Below are positions 34,555 to 42,114 of a stretch of 64,000 bases of DNA, piece after piece. Both the position numbers and the translations under genes were made by a program. Source of the stretch: Flavobacterium cupriresistens (GTDB taxonomy: Bacteria > Bacteroidota > Bacteroidia > Flavobacteriales > Flavobacteriaceae); assembly GCF_020911925.1 (NCBI RefSeq), contig NZ_CP087134.1, positions 4,774,001 to 4,838,000 of the forward strand, written 5' to 3'. The stretch's first letter is position 1; the number at the start of each line of letters is the position of its first letter. A model generated the notes under the pieces. The model ran no database searches. It was not told where the DNA came from and saw only the letters and a program-made list of their open reading frames with translations.

Positions 34555-34677
34555 ATGATAGAAAATTTTTTAAAATTGAGCGAGATTGAAAAACTAAGTA
34601 AAGCAGAACAAAAAACAATTCTAGGCGGAGATGTCCCAGATCCCGAAGAAGGCAGAAAAGGAAAAGTTGCTGCATAA
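34555..34677 (+). CDS. Double-glycine leader peptide (bacteriocin/RiPP-like precursor), 40 aa
   Basis: Short gene with start ATG and double stop TAATAA. The product begins MIENFLKLSEIEKLSKAEQK and continues TILGGDVPDPEEGRKGKVAA. Leader residues 1-25 have the amphipathic LSxxEKLSKAEQKxIxGG pattern found in Bacteroidota bacteriocin-type and class I lanthipeptide-like precursors, which C39-peptidase transporters cut after GG. The predicted core is 15 residues (Asp26-Ala40) without Cys, Ser or Thr, so no lanthionine is possible from this core. It has its own 5' hairpin and a strong terminator at 34746-34780. No transporter or modifying enzyme is adjacent. The nearest gene is a TPR hybrid kinase, divergently oriented. 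Confidence 0.75.
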   Translation: MIENFLKLSEIEKLSKAEQKTILGGDVPDPEEGRKGKVAA

Positions 34678-34745
34678 TAAGTTCTTCTAAGGTTTACTTT
34701 ACGATATACCAACTTCAAAGAAAACCGGAGAAAACTAAAACATAC

Positions 34746-34781
34746 AAAAAAGCCGTAATAAGTGATTATTACGGCTTTTTA
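34746..34781. terminator. Bidirectional terminator after the leader-peptide gene
   Basis: AGCCGTAATA (34751-34760) pairs with TATTACGGCT (34767-34776), with A-run before and T-run after. It serves the peptide gene (plus) and the symporter gene (minus). Confidence 0.9.
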
Positions 34782-34806
34782 AATTATAACTATTTTCGTT
34801 TATTTT

Positions 34807-36087
34807 TTAATTCTCTAACGGAGTTTCAGCTTCTTTATCATTTTCCCATTTTCCAACCACTGATGTTGCCAAAGCATTCCCTAAAACATTAGTCGCACTT
34901 CTAAACATATCACAGAAGTGATCAATTGGCAATATTAAAGCGATCCCTGCAGCAGGAATATCAAACATTCCACAAGTAGCTGCCACAACAACCAAACTTG
35001 CTCTTGGAACACCTGCAATACCTTTACTGGTTAACATTAAAACCAAAAGCATTACCATCTGAGTCCCTAAATCTAAAGGTATACCATAAGCTTGTGCGAT
35101 AAAAATACTCGCAAATGTCATATACATCATACTTCCGTCAAGGTTGAATGAATAACCAAGTGGCAACATAAACGATACTACTTTATCTTTTACTCCAAAA
35201 TTCTCTAATTCTTCTGTTAATTTAGGAAAAACTGCTTCACTACTAGTTGTTCCAAAAGCGATTACTAGCGGGCCAATAATACGTTTTAACAACTCGTTCA
35301 TTCTTCCTTTTAAGAAAATATAACCCACAACAATCAATACAACCCATAAGGTGCTGATTCCAATTAGAAATGATCCGAAGAATTTAAAATAGAAAACGGC
35401 TAATTCCTGAAAATCTTTCACAGCAAAAACTCCTGCAATAGCTCCAAAAACTCCTATTGGTGCAAAGTTCATTACATAGTTAACCATTTTTAAAACAATA
35501 TGAGAAATCTTATCCAAAGCGTTTACAACCGGCTTTACCGTATCTCCTAATGATGCAGCAGCCAAACCGAAGAAAATAGAAAAGATTACAATCTGTAAAA
35601 TTTCATTGGTTGCCATTGCTTCCACAACACTTTTAGGAACGATATGTACGATAAAATTCTCAAAAGTAATCGATTGCGTTTTATCTGTTACTTCGTGAGC
35701 AGTTGCTAAATCAACATGTCCCAAATTCAAACCCAATCCAGGCTCTAAAAGATTCACATAAAACAATCCAATTAACAGAGAAATAAAAGAAGCTGTAAAA
35801 AACCAGCCTAAAGCTTTTCCTCCAATTCTTCCAACTGCCTTTATATCACCCAATTTAGCAATTCCAACCACAAGTGTTGTAAAAACTAAAGGAGAAATAA
35901 TCATTTGCACCAAACGGATAAAAATGGTTGCAAGCATATTTATTTTCACACTAAATGATTTCGCGGCCTCAGGCGAAATATAATTGTGTAAAATAATCCC
36001 TAAAACTGCTCCAAGAATCATTGCAATTAAAATCTGCCCTGTTAATCCTGAAAGAAATGATTTTTTTTTGGTTTCTGTACTTTGCAT
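34807..36087 (-). CDS. Dicarboxylate/amino acid:cation symporter (DAACS family)
   Basis: Inner-membrane symporter of 426 residues (GltP/DctA type, PF00375). About eight membrane spans plus two re-entrant hairpins: serine-rich TTSSEAVFPKLTEEL (HP1), PLGYSFNLDGSMMYMTFASIFIAQA (TM7 with NxDG substrate/cation site) and TSKGIAGVPRASLVVVAATC (HP2). Takes up glutamate, aspartate or C4-dicarboxylates with Na+ or H+. Single gene, 56 bases downstream of chorismate synthase in the same direction; a shared transcript is possible. Confidence 0.94.
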   Translation of the reverse strand: MQSTETKKKSFLSGLTGQILIAMILGAVLGIILHNYISPEAAKSFSVKINMLATIFIRLVQMIISPLVFTTLVVGIAKLGDIKAVGRIGGKALGWFFTASFISLLIGLFYVNLLEPGLGLNLGHVDLATAHEVTDKTQSITFENFIVHIVPKSVVEAMATNEILQIVIFSIFFGLAAASLGDTVKPVVNALDKISHIVLKMVNYVMNFAPIGVFGAIAGVFAVKDFQELAVFYFKFFGSFLIGISTLWVVLIVVGYIFLKGRMNELLKRIIGPLVIAFGTTSSEAVFPKLTEELENFGVKDKVVSFMLPLGYSFNLDGSMMYMTFASIFIAQAYGIPLDLGTQMVMLLVLMLTSKGIAGVPRASLVVVAATCGMFDIPAAGIALILPIDHFCDMFRSATNVLGNALATSVVGKWENDKEAETPLEN

Positions 36088-36142
36088 TAATTTATTTTTT
36101 GTTTATAATTAAAACATAAGGCCCTCACTGCCTTACAATTTA

Positions 36143-37201
36143 TTAATATGTTTTGTTGATTAAATAAAAATCAGCCAAAACAATCGCCGCCATTGCTTCC
36201 ACAATTGGCACTGCGCGAGGTACTACACACGGATCATGACGTCCTTTTCCGGTCATTGGTGTAATGTTTCCTTTATTATCTAATGAGTCCTGAGTCTGCA
36301 TGATAGTCGCAACAGGTTTGAAAGCTACTCTGAAGTAAATATCCATTCCGTTACTGATTCCACCTTGAATACCACCTGAACGATTTGTCTGGGTAGTTCC
36401 GTCGGGATTGTATAAATCGTTATGCGCACTACCTTTCATTTCTGATCCTGAAAAACCACTTCCGTATTCAAAACCTTTTACTGCATTGATAGAAAGCATT
36501 GCTTTTCCTAATTCTGCATGTAGTTTATCAAAAACAGGTTCTCCCAGACCAACTGGTACATTCTGAATTACGCAGGAAACAATACCTCCTACGGTATCTC
36601 CTTGCTTGCGAATATCACGAATGTATTCTTCCATAATTGCCGCTGCTTTTTCATCAGGACAACGTACGGGATTGCTTTCTGTTTTCGAAAAATCCAATTC
36701 CTGATAAGGAGTATCTAAGTGAATTGGCCCTACAGAAGAAACGTAAGCATTAATTTTAATTTCCGGCAACATTTGTTTTGCAATTGCTCCGGCTACTACC
36801 CTGCTAGCTGTCTCACGAGCTGAACTTCTTCCTCCTCCGCGATAATCGCGAAAACCATACTTCTGATCGTATACGTAATCAGCATGGCTCGGTCTGTAGT
36901 TGTCTTTTATATGAGAGTAATCGTCTGATTTTTGGTTGGTGTTCGGAATAATAAAACCAATCGGAGTACCGGTTGTTTTACCTTCAAATATTCCGGATAA
37001 AAACTGAACGCTATCCGGTTCTTTTCTTTGTGTTACGATTGCGGACTGTCCTGGTTTTCTGCGGGACATTTCAACTTCAATTGCTTCCAGATCAAGTTCT
37101 ATTCCAGATGGGCAACCGTCGATAATTCCACCTAAAGCTTCACCATGGGATTCCCCAAAAGTGGTAACTTTATATAAGGTGCCGTAGCTATTTCCTGCCA
37201 T
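36143..37201 (-). CDS. aroC: Chorismate synthase
   Basis: 352 residues, normal length. Converts EPSP to chorismate with reduced FMN, last step of the shikimate pathway. Motifs: [20 protein letters not shown] near the N-terminus, [21 protein letters not shown] and [12 protein letters not shown] in the centre, and [28 protein letters not shown]. The start [13 protein letters not shown] is the family norm. A minus-strand TACATTTG (37218-37225) lies 16 bases upstream. Confidence 0.97.
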   Translation of the reverse strand: MAGNSYGTLYKVTTFGESHGEALGGIIDGCPSGIELDLEAIEVEMSRRKPGQSAIVTQRKEPDSVQFLSGIFEGKTTGTPIGFIIPNTNQKSDDYSHIKDNYRPSHADYVYDQKYGFRDYRGGGRSSARETASRVVAGAIAKQMLPEIKINAYVSSVGPIHLDTPYQELDFSKTESNPVRCPDEKAAAIMEEYIRDIRKQGDTVGGIVSCVIQNVPVGLGEPVFDKLHAELGKAMLSINAVKGFEYGSGFSGSEMKGSAHNDLYNPDGTTQTNRSGGIQGGISNGMDIYFRVAFKPVATIMQTQDSLDNKGNITPMTGKGRHDPCVVPRAVPIVEAMAAIVLADFYLINKTY

Positions 37202-37217
37202 TGTAATTAGTTTTGAG

Positions 37218-37225
37218 CAAATGTA
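37218..37225 (-). promoter_or_regulatory. Candidate -7 element of aroC
   Basis: TACATTTG on the minus strand, 16 bases before the aroC ATG. No -33 TTG at the expected distance. Confidence 0.4.
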
Positions 37226-37389
37226 AGTTTTAAGAATTAAATTAAAAAATTTAAAATTGGTAATATTAAATAAAGACTAAGTTGTTTAAAAATCACAATT
37301 TGTTAAAATTGAGGTCGAATTGATAACCTTTCCATAAAACAAAATCGGTTTGAGTTTGCTTCATTTGTAAAACTTCAAATCAAGAAAAA

Positions 37390-38214
37390 TTGAAAAAAAG
37401 AAATGTTGAATTGGTCATTATTTCAGATGTCCACTTAGGAACATACGGTAGCCACGCCAAAGAACTAAACAACTATTTATCAAGCATAAAGCCCAAAATA
37501 TTAGTCTTAAATGGTGACATTATAGACGCCTGGCAATTTAGAAAATCTTATTTTCCAAAAAATCATTTAAGGGTTATCCAAAGAATAATCGGAATGGCTT
37601 CTAAAGGTACTAAGGTGTATTACATTACCGGAAACCACGATGAAATTCTCAGAAAATTCAGCGACATGAACATGGGGAATTTTGCCTTGGTCGATAAATT
37701 AATTTTAGAACTTGACGGTAAAAAGGCCTGGATTTTCCATGGAGACGTTTTTGATGCTTCCGTACAACACTCTAAATGGATCGCAAAACTAGGTGGTTTA
37801 GGATATGATTATCTCATTCTCATGAACCGTTTTGTCAATTGGTTTTTATCTAAACTCGGAAAAGAACCTTATTCTTTTTCTAAAAAAATAAAAGCCAGTG
37901 TCAAAAAAGCAGTAAAATTTATTTCGGATTTCGAAACAACAGCCACCGATTTGGCCATCGAAAAAAAATACGATTATGTCATCTGCGGGCATATTCACGA
38001 ACCTAAAATAATTGAAAAAGAAAACAAACACGGCTCTACTTTATACCTGAATTCCGGGGACTGGGTCGAAAATTTAACGGCTTTAGAATACCATAAAAAA
38101 CGCTGGAAATTATTCTCCTACTCCGAAAGCAATTTTGCAGAAGAGGAAAACCTTTTTGAAATGGAAGATAACTTAAGTAATCATTTGATTACTTCAATTC
38201 TAAAAACCAAATAA
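37390..38214 (+). CDS. LpxH-like UDP-2,3-diacylglucosamine diphosphatase family metallophosphoesterase
   Basis: 274-residue calcineurin-type phosphoesterase. Metal-site motifs in order: IISDVHLGTYGS (DxH), LNGDIIDAWQF (GD), YYITGNHDEILRKF (GNHD), IFHGDVFD, and CGHIHEP (GHxH). This set matches the LpxH/LpxI-type YbbF group that makes lipid X for lipid A synthesis, although the Bacteroidota members can have another phosphodiester substrate. The start is TTG at 37390, giving MKKRNVELVIISDVHLG. No ATG is available before the first metal motif. Divergent from aroC. Confidence 0.85.
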   Translation: MKKRNVELVIISDVHLGTYGSHAKELNNYLSSIKPKILVLNGDIIDAWQFRKSYFPKNHLRVIQRIIGMASKGTKVYYITGNHDEILRKFSDMNMGNFALVDKLILELDGKKAWIFHGDVFDASVQHSKWIAKLGGLGYDYLILMNRFVNWFLSKLGKEPYSFSKKIKASVKKAVKFISDFETTATDLAIEKKYDYVICGHIHEPKIIEKENKHGSTLYLNSGDWVENLTALEYHKKRWKLFSYSESNFAEEENLFEMEDNLSNHLITSILKTK

Positions 38215-38268
38215 ACAGCCCTCCGGAAATATTTTTTCCTACTATAAGGTGCAAAGCCCCACCATAAT

Positions 38269-38332
38269 GTCAGGCTGAGCGAAGTCGAAGCCCTTTTTTA
38301 CCCAACTAGCCTTCGACTTCGCTCAGGATGAC
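38269..38332. repeat. REPIN-like inverted repeat, copy 1
   Basis: Arm GTCAGGCTGAGCGAAGTCG... (38269-38290) and its near reverse complement (38311-38332, CTTCGACTTCGCTCAGGATG...), 22 bases each with a 20-base spacer. Copy 2 at 57762-57825 has the same arm and spacer lengths. Confidence 0.88.
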
Positions 38333-38541
38333 AATAGTACAAAATAGAAAATCTATAAAGACAGCACGAACACTTGCCAAAGTCCTATTTAACTAGAAAA
38401 AAGTTGCAAAACTTTTTTTCAAGCTTCTCAAACCTTTGCCTCTCTACCCCCCTGAACCTCTGAACCTCAAAAAAAAAGTCCAAATGTGAATTATATAACA
38501 ATTCGCAATAATCTTATACTTCTTAGCCTAAACAATACTTG

Positions 38542-38549
38542 TAAGTTTG
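38542..38549 (+). promoter_or_regulatory. Candidate -7 element of the small barrel-like protein gene
   Basis: TAAGTTTG, 20 bases upstream of the ATG at 38570. The same GTAAGTTTGA string occurs before lptD. Confidence 0.5.
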
Positions 38550-38569
38550 AAAAAATTAATAACCTTTTT

Positions 38570-39067
38570 ATGAAAAAAATTATTTTATCAGCCATTATGC
38601 TATTAGGCTTAGCATTTACGGCTCAATCTCAGGAAATCGCCAAAAATGCAATTGGTGTTCGTTTAGGAGATAACAACGGATTTGGAGGAGAAGTATCCTA
38701 CCAACGCGGTTTATTTAAAAACAACAGATTAGAATTTGATTTAGGTTGGAGAAACAGCGACAACGTAGATGCTGTTAAGGCCGTAGCTCTTTATCAATGG
38801 GTTTGGAACATTGAGGGTGGTTTTAACTGGTACGCTGGTGTTGGTGGTGGTTTAGCTGCCTGGGAATATGATTACCGTTATTACAATTCAAGATACAACG
38901 ATAGTGGTACTTATGTTTTTGCAGCCGGAGATGTTGGTATAGAATATGGTTTTGATAAAGTGCCTATTTTACTGTCTTTAGATGTAAGACCGGAAATTGG
39001 TTCAGGATACTATGACGATGATAACTTTGGTTTTGACGTAGGTTTAGCTGTTAAATTTAAGTTCTGA
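38570..39067 (+). CDS. Outer-membrane beta-barrel-like secreted protein
   Basis: 165 residues from the ATG at 38570, chosen for its signal peptide MKKIILSAIMLLGLAFTAQSQ. The mature protein alternates aromatic/polar residues in strands (IGVRLGDNNGFGGEVSYQRGL, RLEFDLGWRNSD, FNWYAGVGGGLAAWEYDYRYYN, VGIEYGFDKVPILLSLDVRPEIG) and ends in Phe (VGLAVKFKF), as expected for a small eight-stranded outer-membrane barrel. Function unknown. Single gene. Confidence 0.88.
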   Translation: MKKIILSAIMLLGLAFTAQSQEIAKNAIGVRLGDNNGFGGEVSYQRGLFKNNRLEFDLGWRNSDNVDAVKAVALYQWVWNIEGGFNWYAGVGGGLAAWEYDYRYYNSRYNDSGTYVFAAGDVGIEYGFDKVPILLSLDVRPEIGSGYYDDDNFGFDVGLAVKFKF

Positions 39068-39126
39068 TAAAACGAAATTTTTATAGCCTAAAAGGGCTGT
39101 AAGGCCGAAATTTAAAAAAAAAAAAA

Positions 39127-39186
39127 CGCCACAGATTAAATTGATTTTCACAGATTATCCAATCCTTTTAATCCTTTAATCTGTGG
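39127..39186. repeat. Inverted repeat GCCACAGATTAAA
   Basis: GCCACAGATTAAA (39127-39139) and TTTAATCTGTGGC (39174-39186) are perfect 13-base arms. The interior has further CACAGATTA/TCCTTTTAATCC words. Noncoding repeat element between two genes. Confidence 0.75.
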
Positions 39187-39274
39187 CAAAAATATTTTTA
39201 GAGGCTATAACAAAATCCCCTAAAAACATCGCTCAAACTTTTATTTGAGCCCCTAAAAAAAATTGTAAAAAACA

Positions 39275-39306
39275 AAACCTGTCTCTTCAAAAGGACAGGT
39301 TTTTTT
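39275..39306. terminator. Bidirectional terminator
   Basis: ACCTGTC (39277-39283) pairs with GACAGGT (39294-39300), with A-run before and T-run after. It lies between the barrel-like gene (plus) and the PrcB-like gene (minus). Confidence 0.78.
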
Positions 39307-39326
39307 ATGGCAATCAAAAAAGAAAT

Positions 39327-39749
39327 TTATTTGATGATAATTTCTTTCTTCGAATGAATTTTAACCACTGTATATGGATATGTAATAACCTGCGCAGTCA
39401 TAGCATCGGGAGCCGGGCTATTTTCCTTTACGGTTATAATAATGTTTTTATCGGTTTCTTCTACTTTTTCAACTCCAATAGAGTAACCTCCTGTATTTTT
39501 TTCACCCATATTCAGAATAATATAATTAGAAGTATTAATATCATCCTGTTTCATTTTATCTTTCAAAAGTGGATCATTTTCAAGCATTTTGATTTCGTTG
39601 GGCTCCGTCAAAATTTCAAAGAATTTAATATTTCCACCACCGTCAGATTGCGCTGTCAAAATTTCAAATAGCGCTTTCGAATCTGTTGTTTTTGTTGTTC
39701 CGCACGAAATCAGAACAAAAACGGTTACAATTGAAATTACTTTTTTCAT
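39327..39749 (-). CDS. PrcB-like lipoprotein
   Basis: 140 residues with lipoprotein signal MKKVISIVTVFVLISC (Cys16). Residues about 75-135 fit the PrcB C-terminal domain: NYIILNMGEKNTGGYSIGVEKVEE, IIITVKENSPAPDAMTAQVITYPYTVVKI, with the NTGGY...V core. In Treponema, PrcB is part of a protease complex, where it stabilises the enzyme. Here no protease gene is adjacent, so the role is open. It is upstream of bshA's end in the opposite sense of flow: bshA, read on the same strand, ends 27 bases after... that is, this gene follows no operon partner downstream and bshA lies just beyond its start. Confidence 0.75.
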   Translation of the reverse strand: MKKVISIVTVFVLISCGTTKTTDSKALFEILTAQSDGGGNIKFFEILTEPNEIKMLENDPLLKDKMKQDDINTSNYIILNMGEKNTGGYSIGVEKVEETDKNIIITVKENSPAPDAMTAQVITYPYTVVKIHSKKEIIIK

Positions 39750-39776
39750 CTAAGGTTACTTTTAAGATTAGTGTCT

Positions 39777-40913
39777 CTAATTTTTATAATCGTTTATCGC
39801 TTTTTGATACAACGCTTCATATACTGGTAATATATTTTTGATATCAAACTTTTTCGCCACCTCTAAAGCATTTGCTTTAAACTGATTCAAAGTTGCATCA
39901 TCTTTTAGAATTTTCAGCGCATTGGCAGCCATTTCTTCTACATTACCTACATTGCTCAAATAACCCGAAACGCCATCAAAATTCACCTCCGGCAAACCTC
40001 CTGAATTACTTGAAATTACAGGAACTCCGCAAGACATTGCTTCTAGCGCTGCCAAACCGAAACTTTCTGTTTCAGATGGAAGCAAAAACAAATCGGTCAT
40101 GCACAAAATCTTATCAATTTCATTACTGTTTCCAAAGAAGATTACTTTGTCCAAAATCCCTAATTCCTGACACAAAATCTCGGCTTTTTCTTTTTCCGGT
40201 CCATCGCCAACCATCATTAGTTTCGCAGGGATTTCTTTCTGAATGTTATAGAAAATCTTAATGATATCCGGAATACGTTTTACCTTTCTGAAGTTACTGA
40301 TATGGGTAATGATTCGTTCGTCTTCCTTAGCCATAACATAACGATGACAAGGCGCTTGCGGATCTTTTACCATTTTATCCAACTCAATAAAATTCGGAAT
40401 CACCTTTATTTTATTCTTGATTTTGAATAATTTTAAGGTATCGTCTTTCAAGCTTTGAGAAACCGAAGTCACATAATCGGATTTATCGATACTAAAAGTC
40501 ACCGCCGGCTTATAAAACGGATGATTTCCAACTAAGGTAATATCGGTACCGTGAAGTGTCGTAATCATAGGCAAATTAATCCCTTCGTTTTTCAGCATTT
40601 GCTTCGCCATATAGCCCGCATAAGCATGTGGGATGGCGTAATGCACGTGCAGCACTTCAATCTTGTATAATTTCACCATATCAACCAATTTGCTTGATAA
40701 AGCCAATTCATAAGGCTGATAGTGAAAAAGAGGATACTCCGGAACGTTCACTTCGTGATAATGTACATTTGGGTTCAAAAGTGCCAGTCTAACGGGCTGA
40801 CTATAAGTGATAAAATGTATTTCGTGTCCGCGTCTGGCTAATTCAAGACCTAACTCAGTGGCTACTACACCACTACCGCCAAAGGTCGGATAACAAACTA
40901 TAGCTATTTTCAT
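39777..40913 (-). CDS. bshA: N-acetyl-alpha-D-glucosaminyl L-malate synthase
   Basis: 378-residue GT4 glycosyltransferase, first step of bacillithiol synthesis: UDP-GlcNAc plus L-malate to GlcNAc-malate. N-terminal MKIAIVCYPTFGGSGVVATELGLELARRGHEIHFITY is the BshA hallmark. Then HVHYAIPHAYAGYMAKQML, TTLHGTDITLVG, and the C-terminal nucleotide-sugar motif PSETESFGLAALEAMSCGVPVISS. Bacillithiol is the usual low-molecular-weight thiol in this group. bshB and bshC are not in the window. The PrcB-like gene starts 27 bases after the bshA stop on the same strand, so co-transcription is possible. Confidence 0.95.
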   Translation of the reverse strand: MKIAIVCYPTFGGSGVVATELGLELARRGHEIHFITYSQPVRLALLNPNVHYHEVNVPEYPLFHYQPYELALSSKLVDMVKLYKIEVLHVHYAIPHAYAGYMAKQMLKNEGINLPMITTLHGTDITLVGNHPFYKPAVTFSIDKSDYVTSVSQSLKDDTLKLFKIKNKIKVIPNFIELDKMVKDPQAPCHRYVMAKEDERIITHISNFRKVKRIPDIIKIFYNIQKEIPAKLMMVGDGPEKEKAEILCQELGILDKVIFFGNSNEIDKILCMTDLFLLPSETESFGLAALEAMSCGVPVISSNSGGLPEVNFDGVSGYLSNVGNVEEMAANALKILKDDATLNQFKANALEVAKKFDIKNILPVYEALYQKAINDYKN

Positions 40914-40941
40914 GTATTAAATTTAGTATTACGAAAGTACT

Positions 40942-40949
40942 CAAAAATA
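40942..40949 (-). promoter_or_regulatory. Candidate -7 element of bshA
   Basis: TATTTTTG on the minus strand, 28 bases before the bshA ATG. No clear -33 TTG. Confidence 0.35.
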
Positions 40950-40991
40950 GCCTTTAGTAGAAGTGAAAATTAAGTTAAAAAGCAACTAAAC

Positions 40992-42044
40992 TTAAACTGG
41001 CGCACTCACTATGTCTGTAGAAGCTAACTTCCTTTTTTCCCGATAAACATTTGGACTTACAAAGCACTCTTTTTTAAAGGCTACCGAAAACGAAGAAGGA
41101 GATCCGTACCCAATTTTATAAGCTATTTCTTTAATAGACAACTTAGTGGTCTTTAATATATTCTGAGCATACTTCATCCTCATTTTAGTACTGTACTCAA
41201 AAACGCCCATATTAAAAAGTTCTTTAAATCCCTTTTTAATCTTAAAATCGTTAATTTCAAAAAGAGCTGACAGGTTTTCAATGGTATAAAACTCATGCAG
41301 ATTTTTATTTATAAAATCCTTGATATCATGTATTTTTTCAATTTCCTGCTCCTTTACTGTATGGTGTTTTTTGTCTCCAATAATGCTTTTTCTGTTTTCT
41401 TCTTCCTCAAAAATTAGTTGCAAAAGTGTCATGATACGGCTTTTTACATAATAATCTTTTGCAATACCTTTTTTGGGATATCTTTTTATTTCTGCTAAAG
41501 CACTCATCATTTGCGAATTTACCGGAATACCATTTTCAAATAAACTACTGGATTTTTTCTGATTGATTAAAAGAATAAACTTTTTAACAAACTCGTTTGA
41601 AGTATTAACGAGGTGATGAAAATAATCTTCGGCTACATAGATATCAAGGTTGCGATATTCTACATCTTTTTTAAAATAAATGTCCACATCTGCATCCTCC
41701 TCCGTATAATAGATATAGTTATGATACGGCAAATATTCATTAACCTGATTATTAATCCTGTCTTTCAACACTTTGTCATTGAGAAAAAATGCAATCTGGA
41801 TAAAATTAGACGCTTCTGTTTTGAATTTTAAATCGTAGTCTCTAAAATAAGTACAGGAATATTCCTTGATAATAAATTCCTTGCTATCATAAATATTATT
41901 GATTTTGAAACGCCCCAAAGCATTCTCTAAAAAGTCTTTTTTGGTGACATCAGATTCTTTTTTAAAGAAAGCTACTATTTCTTTTTCTAATACTTCTACT
42001 GTTTTATTTACTCCCAAATTCAATAGTTTTTGTGCCAATTGCAA
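40992..42044 (-). CDS. AraC-family transcriptional regulator
   Basis: 350 residues. The C-terminal 100 hold the AraC double helix-turn-helix: FYTIENLSALFEINDFKIKKGFKELFNMGVFEYSTKMRMKYAQNIL, then LSIKEIAYKIGYGSPSSFSVAFKKECFVSPNVYREKR. The N-terminal 240 residues are not of a family I can name. It is divergent from a siderophore-type TonB receptor gene with 70 bases between the starts. This arrangement matches PchR/YbtA-type regulators that activate a siderophore receptor when ligand is present. Ligand sensing is inferred from context. Confidence 0.9.
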   Translation of the reverse strand: MQLAQKLLNLGVNKTVEVLEKEIVAFFKKESDVTKKDFLENALGRFKINNIYDSKEFIIKEYSCTYFRDYDLKFKTEASNFIQIAFFLNDKVLKDRINNQVNEYLPYHNYIYYTEEDADVDIYFKKDVEYRNLDIYVAEDYFHHLVNTSNEFVKKFILLINQKKSSSLFENGIPVNSQMMSALAEIKRYPKKGIAKDYYVKSRIMTLLQLIFEEEENRKSIIGDKKHHTVKEQEIEKIHDIKDFINKNLHEFYTIENLSALFEINDFKIKKGFKELFNMGVFEYSTKMRMKYAQNILKTTKLSIKEIAYKIGYGSPSSFSVAFKKECFVSPNVYREKRKLASTDIVSAPV

Positions 42045-42067
42045 AATTAATTAATGAAGTCAAAGGC

Positions 42068-42075
42068 TACTTTTG
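42068..42075 (+). promoter_or_regulatory. Candidate -7 element of the siderophore receptor gene
   Basis: TACTTTTG, 39 bases before the receptor ATG. A TTG at 42039-42041 lies 26 bases upstream, slightly longer than the usual spacing, as may be expected for an activator-dependent promoter. Confidence 0.5.
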
Positions 42076-42114
42076 CCGAACAAATTTAATTATACTAATT
42101 CTAAATAAGAAAAC

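Larger units (their letters stand above)
38215..38569. other. Intergenic region with REPIN-like element
   Basis: Holds an inverted REP-like pair (38269-38332), a stretch of ACCTTTGCC/CTGAACCTCTGAACC words near 38430-38470, and a promoter-like TAAGTTTG at 38542-38549. An in-frame extension of the next gene to 38486 is not supported, because the signal peptide and promoter indicate a start at 38570. Confidence 0.6.

Noticed and set aside
34487..34675. 62-codon minus-strand frame opposite the double-glycine peptide gene
   Set aside because: It is the antisense shadow of the peptide gene; the plus-strand frame has the leader motif, double stop and terminator.
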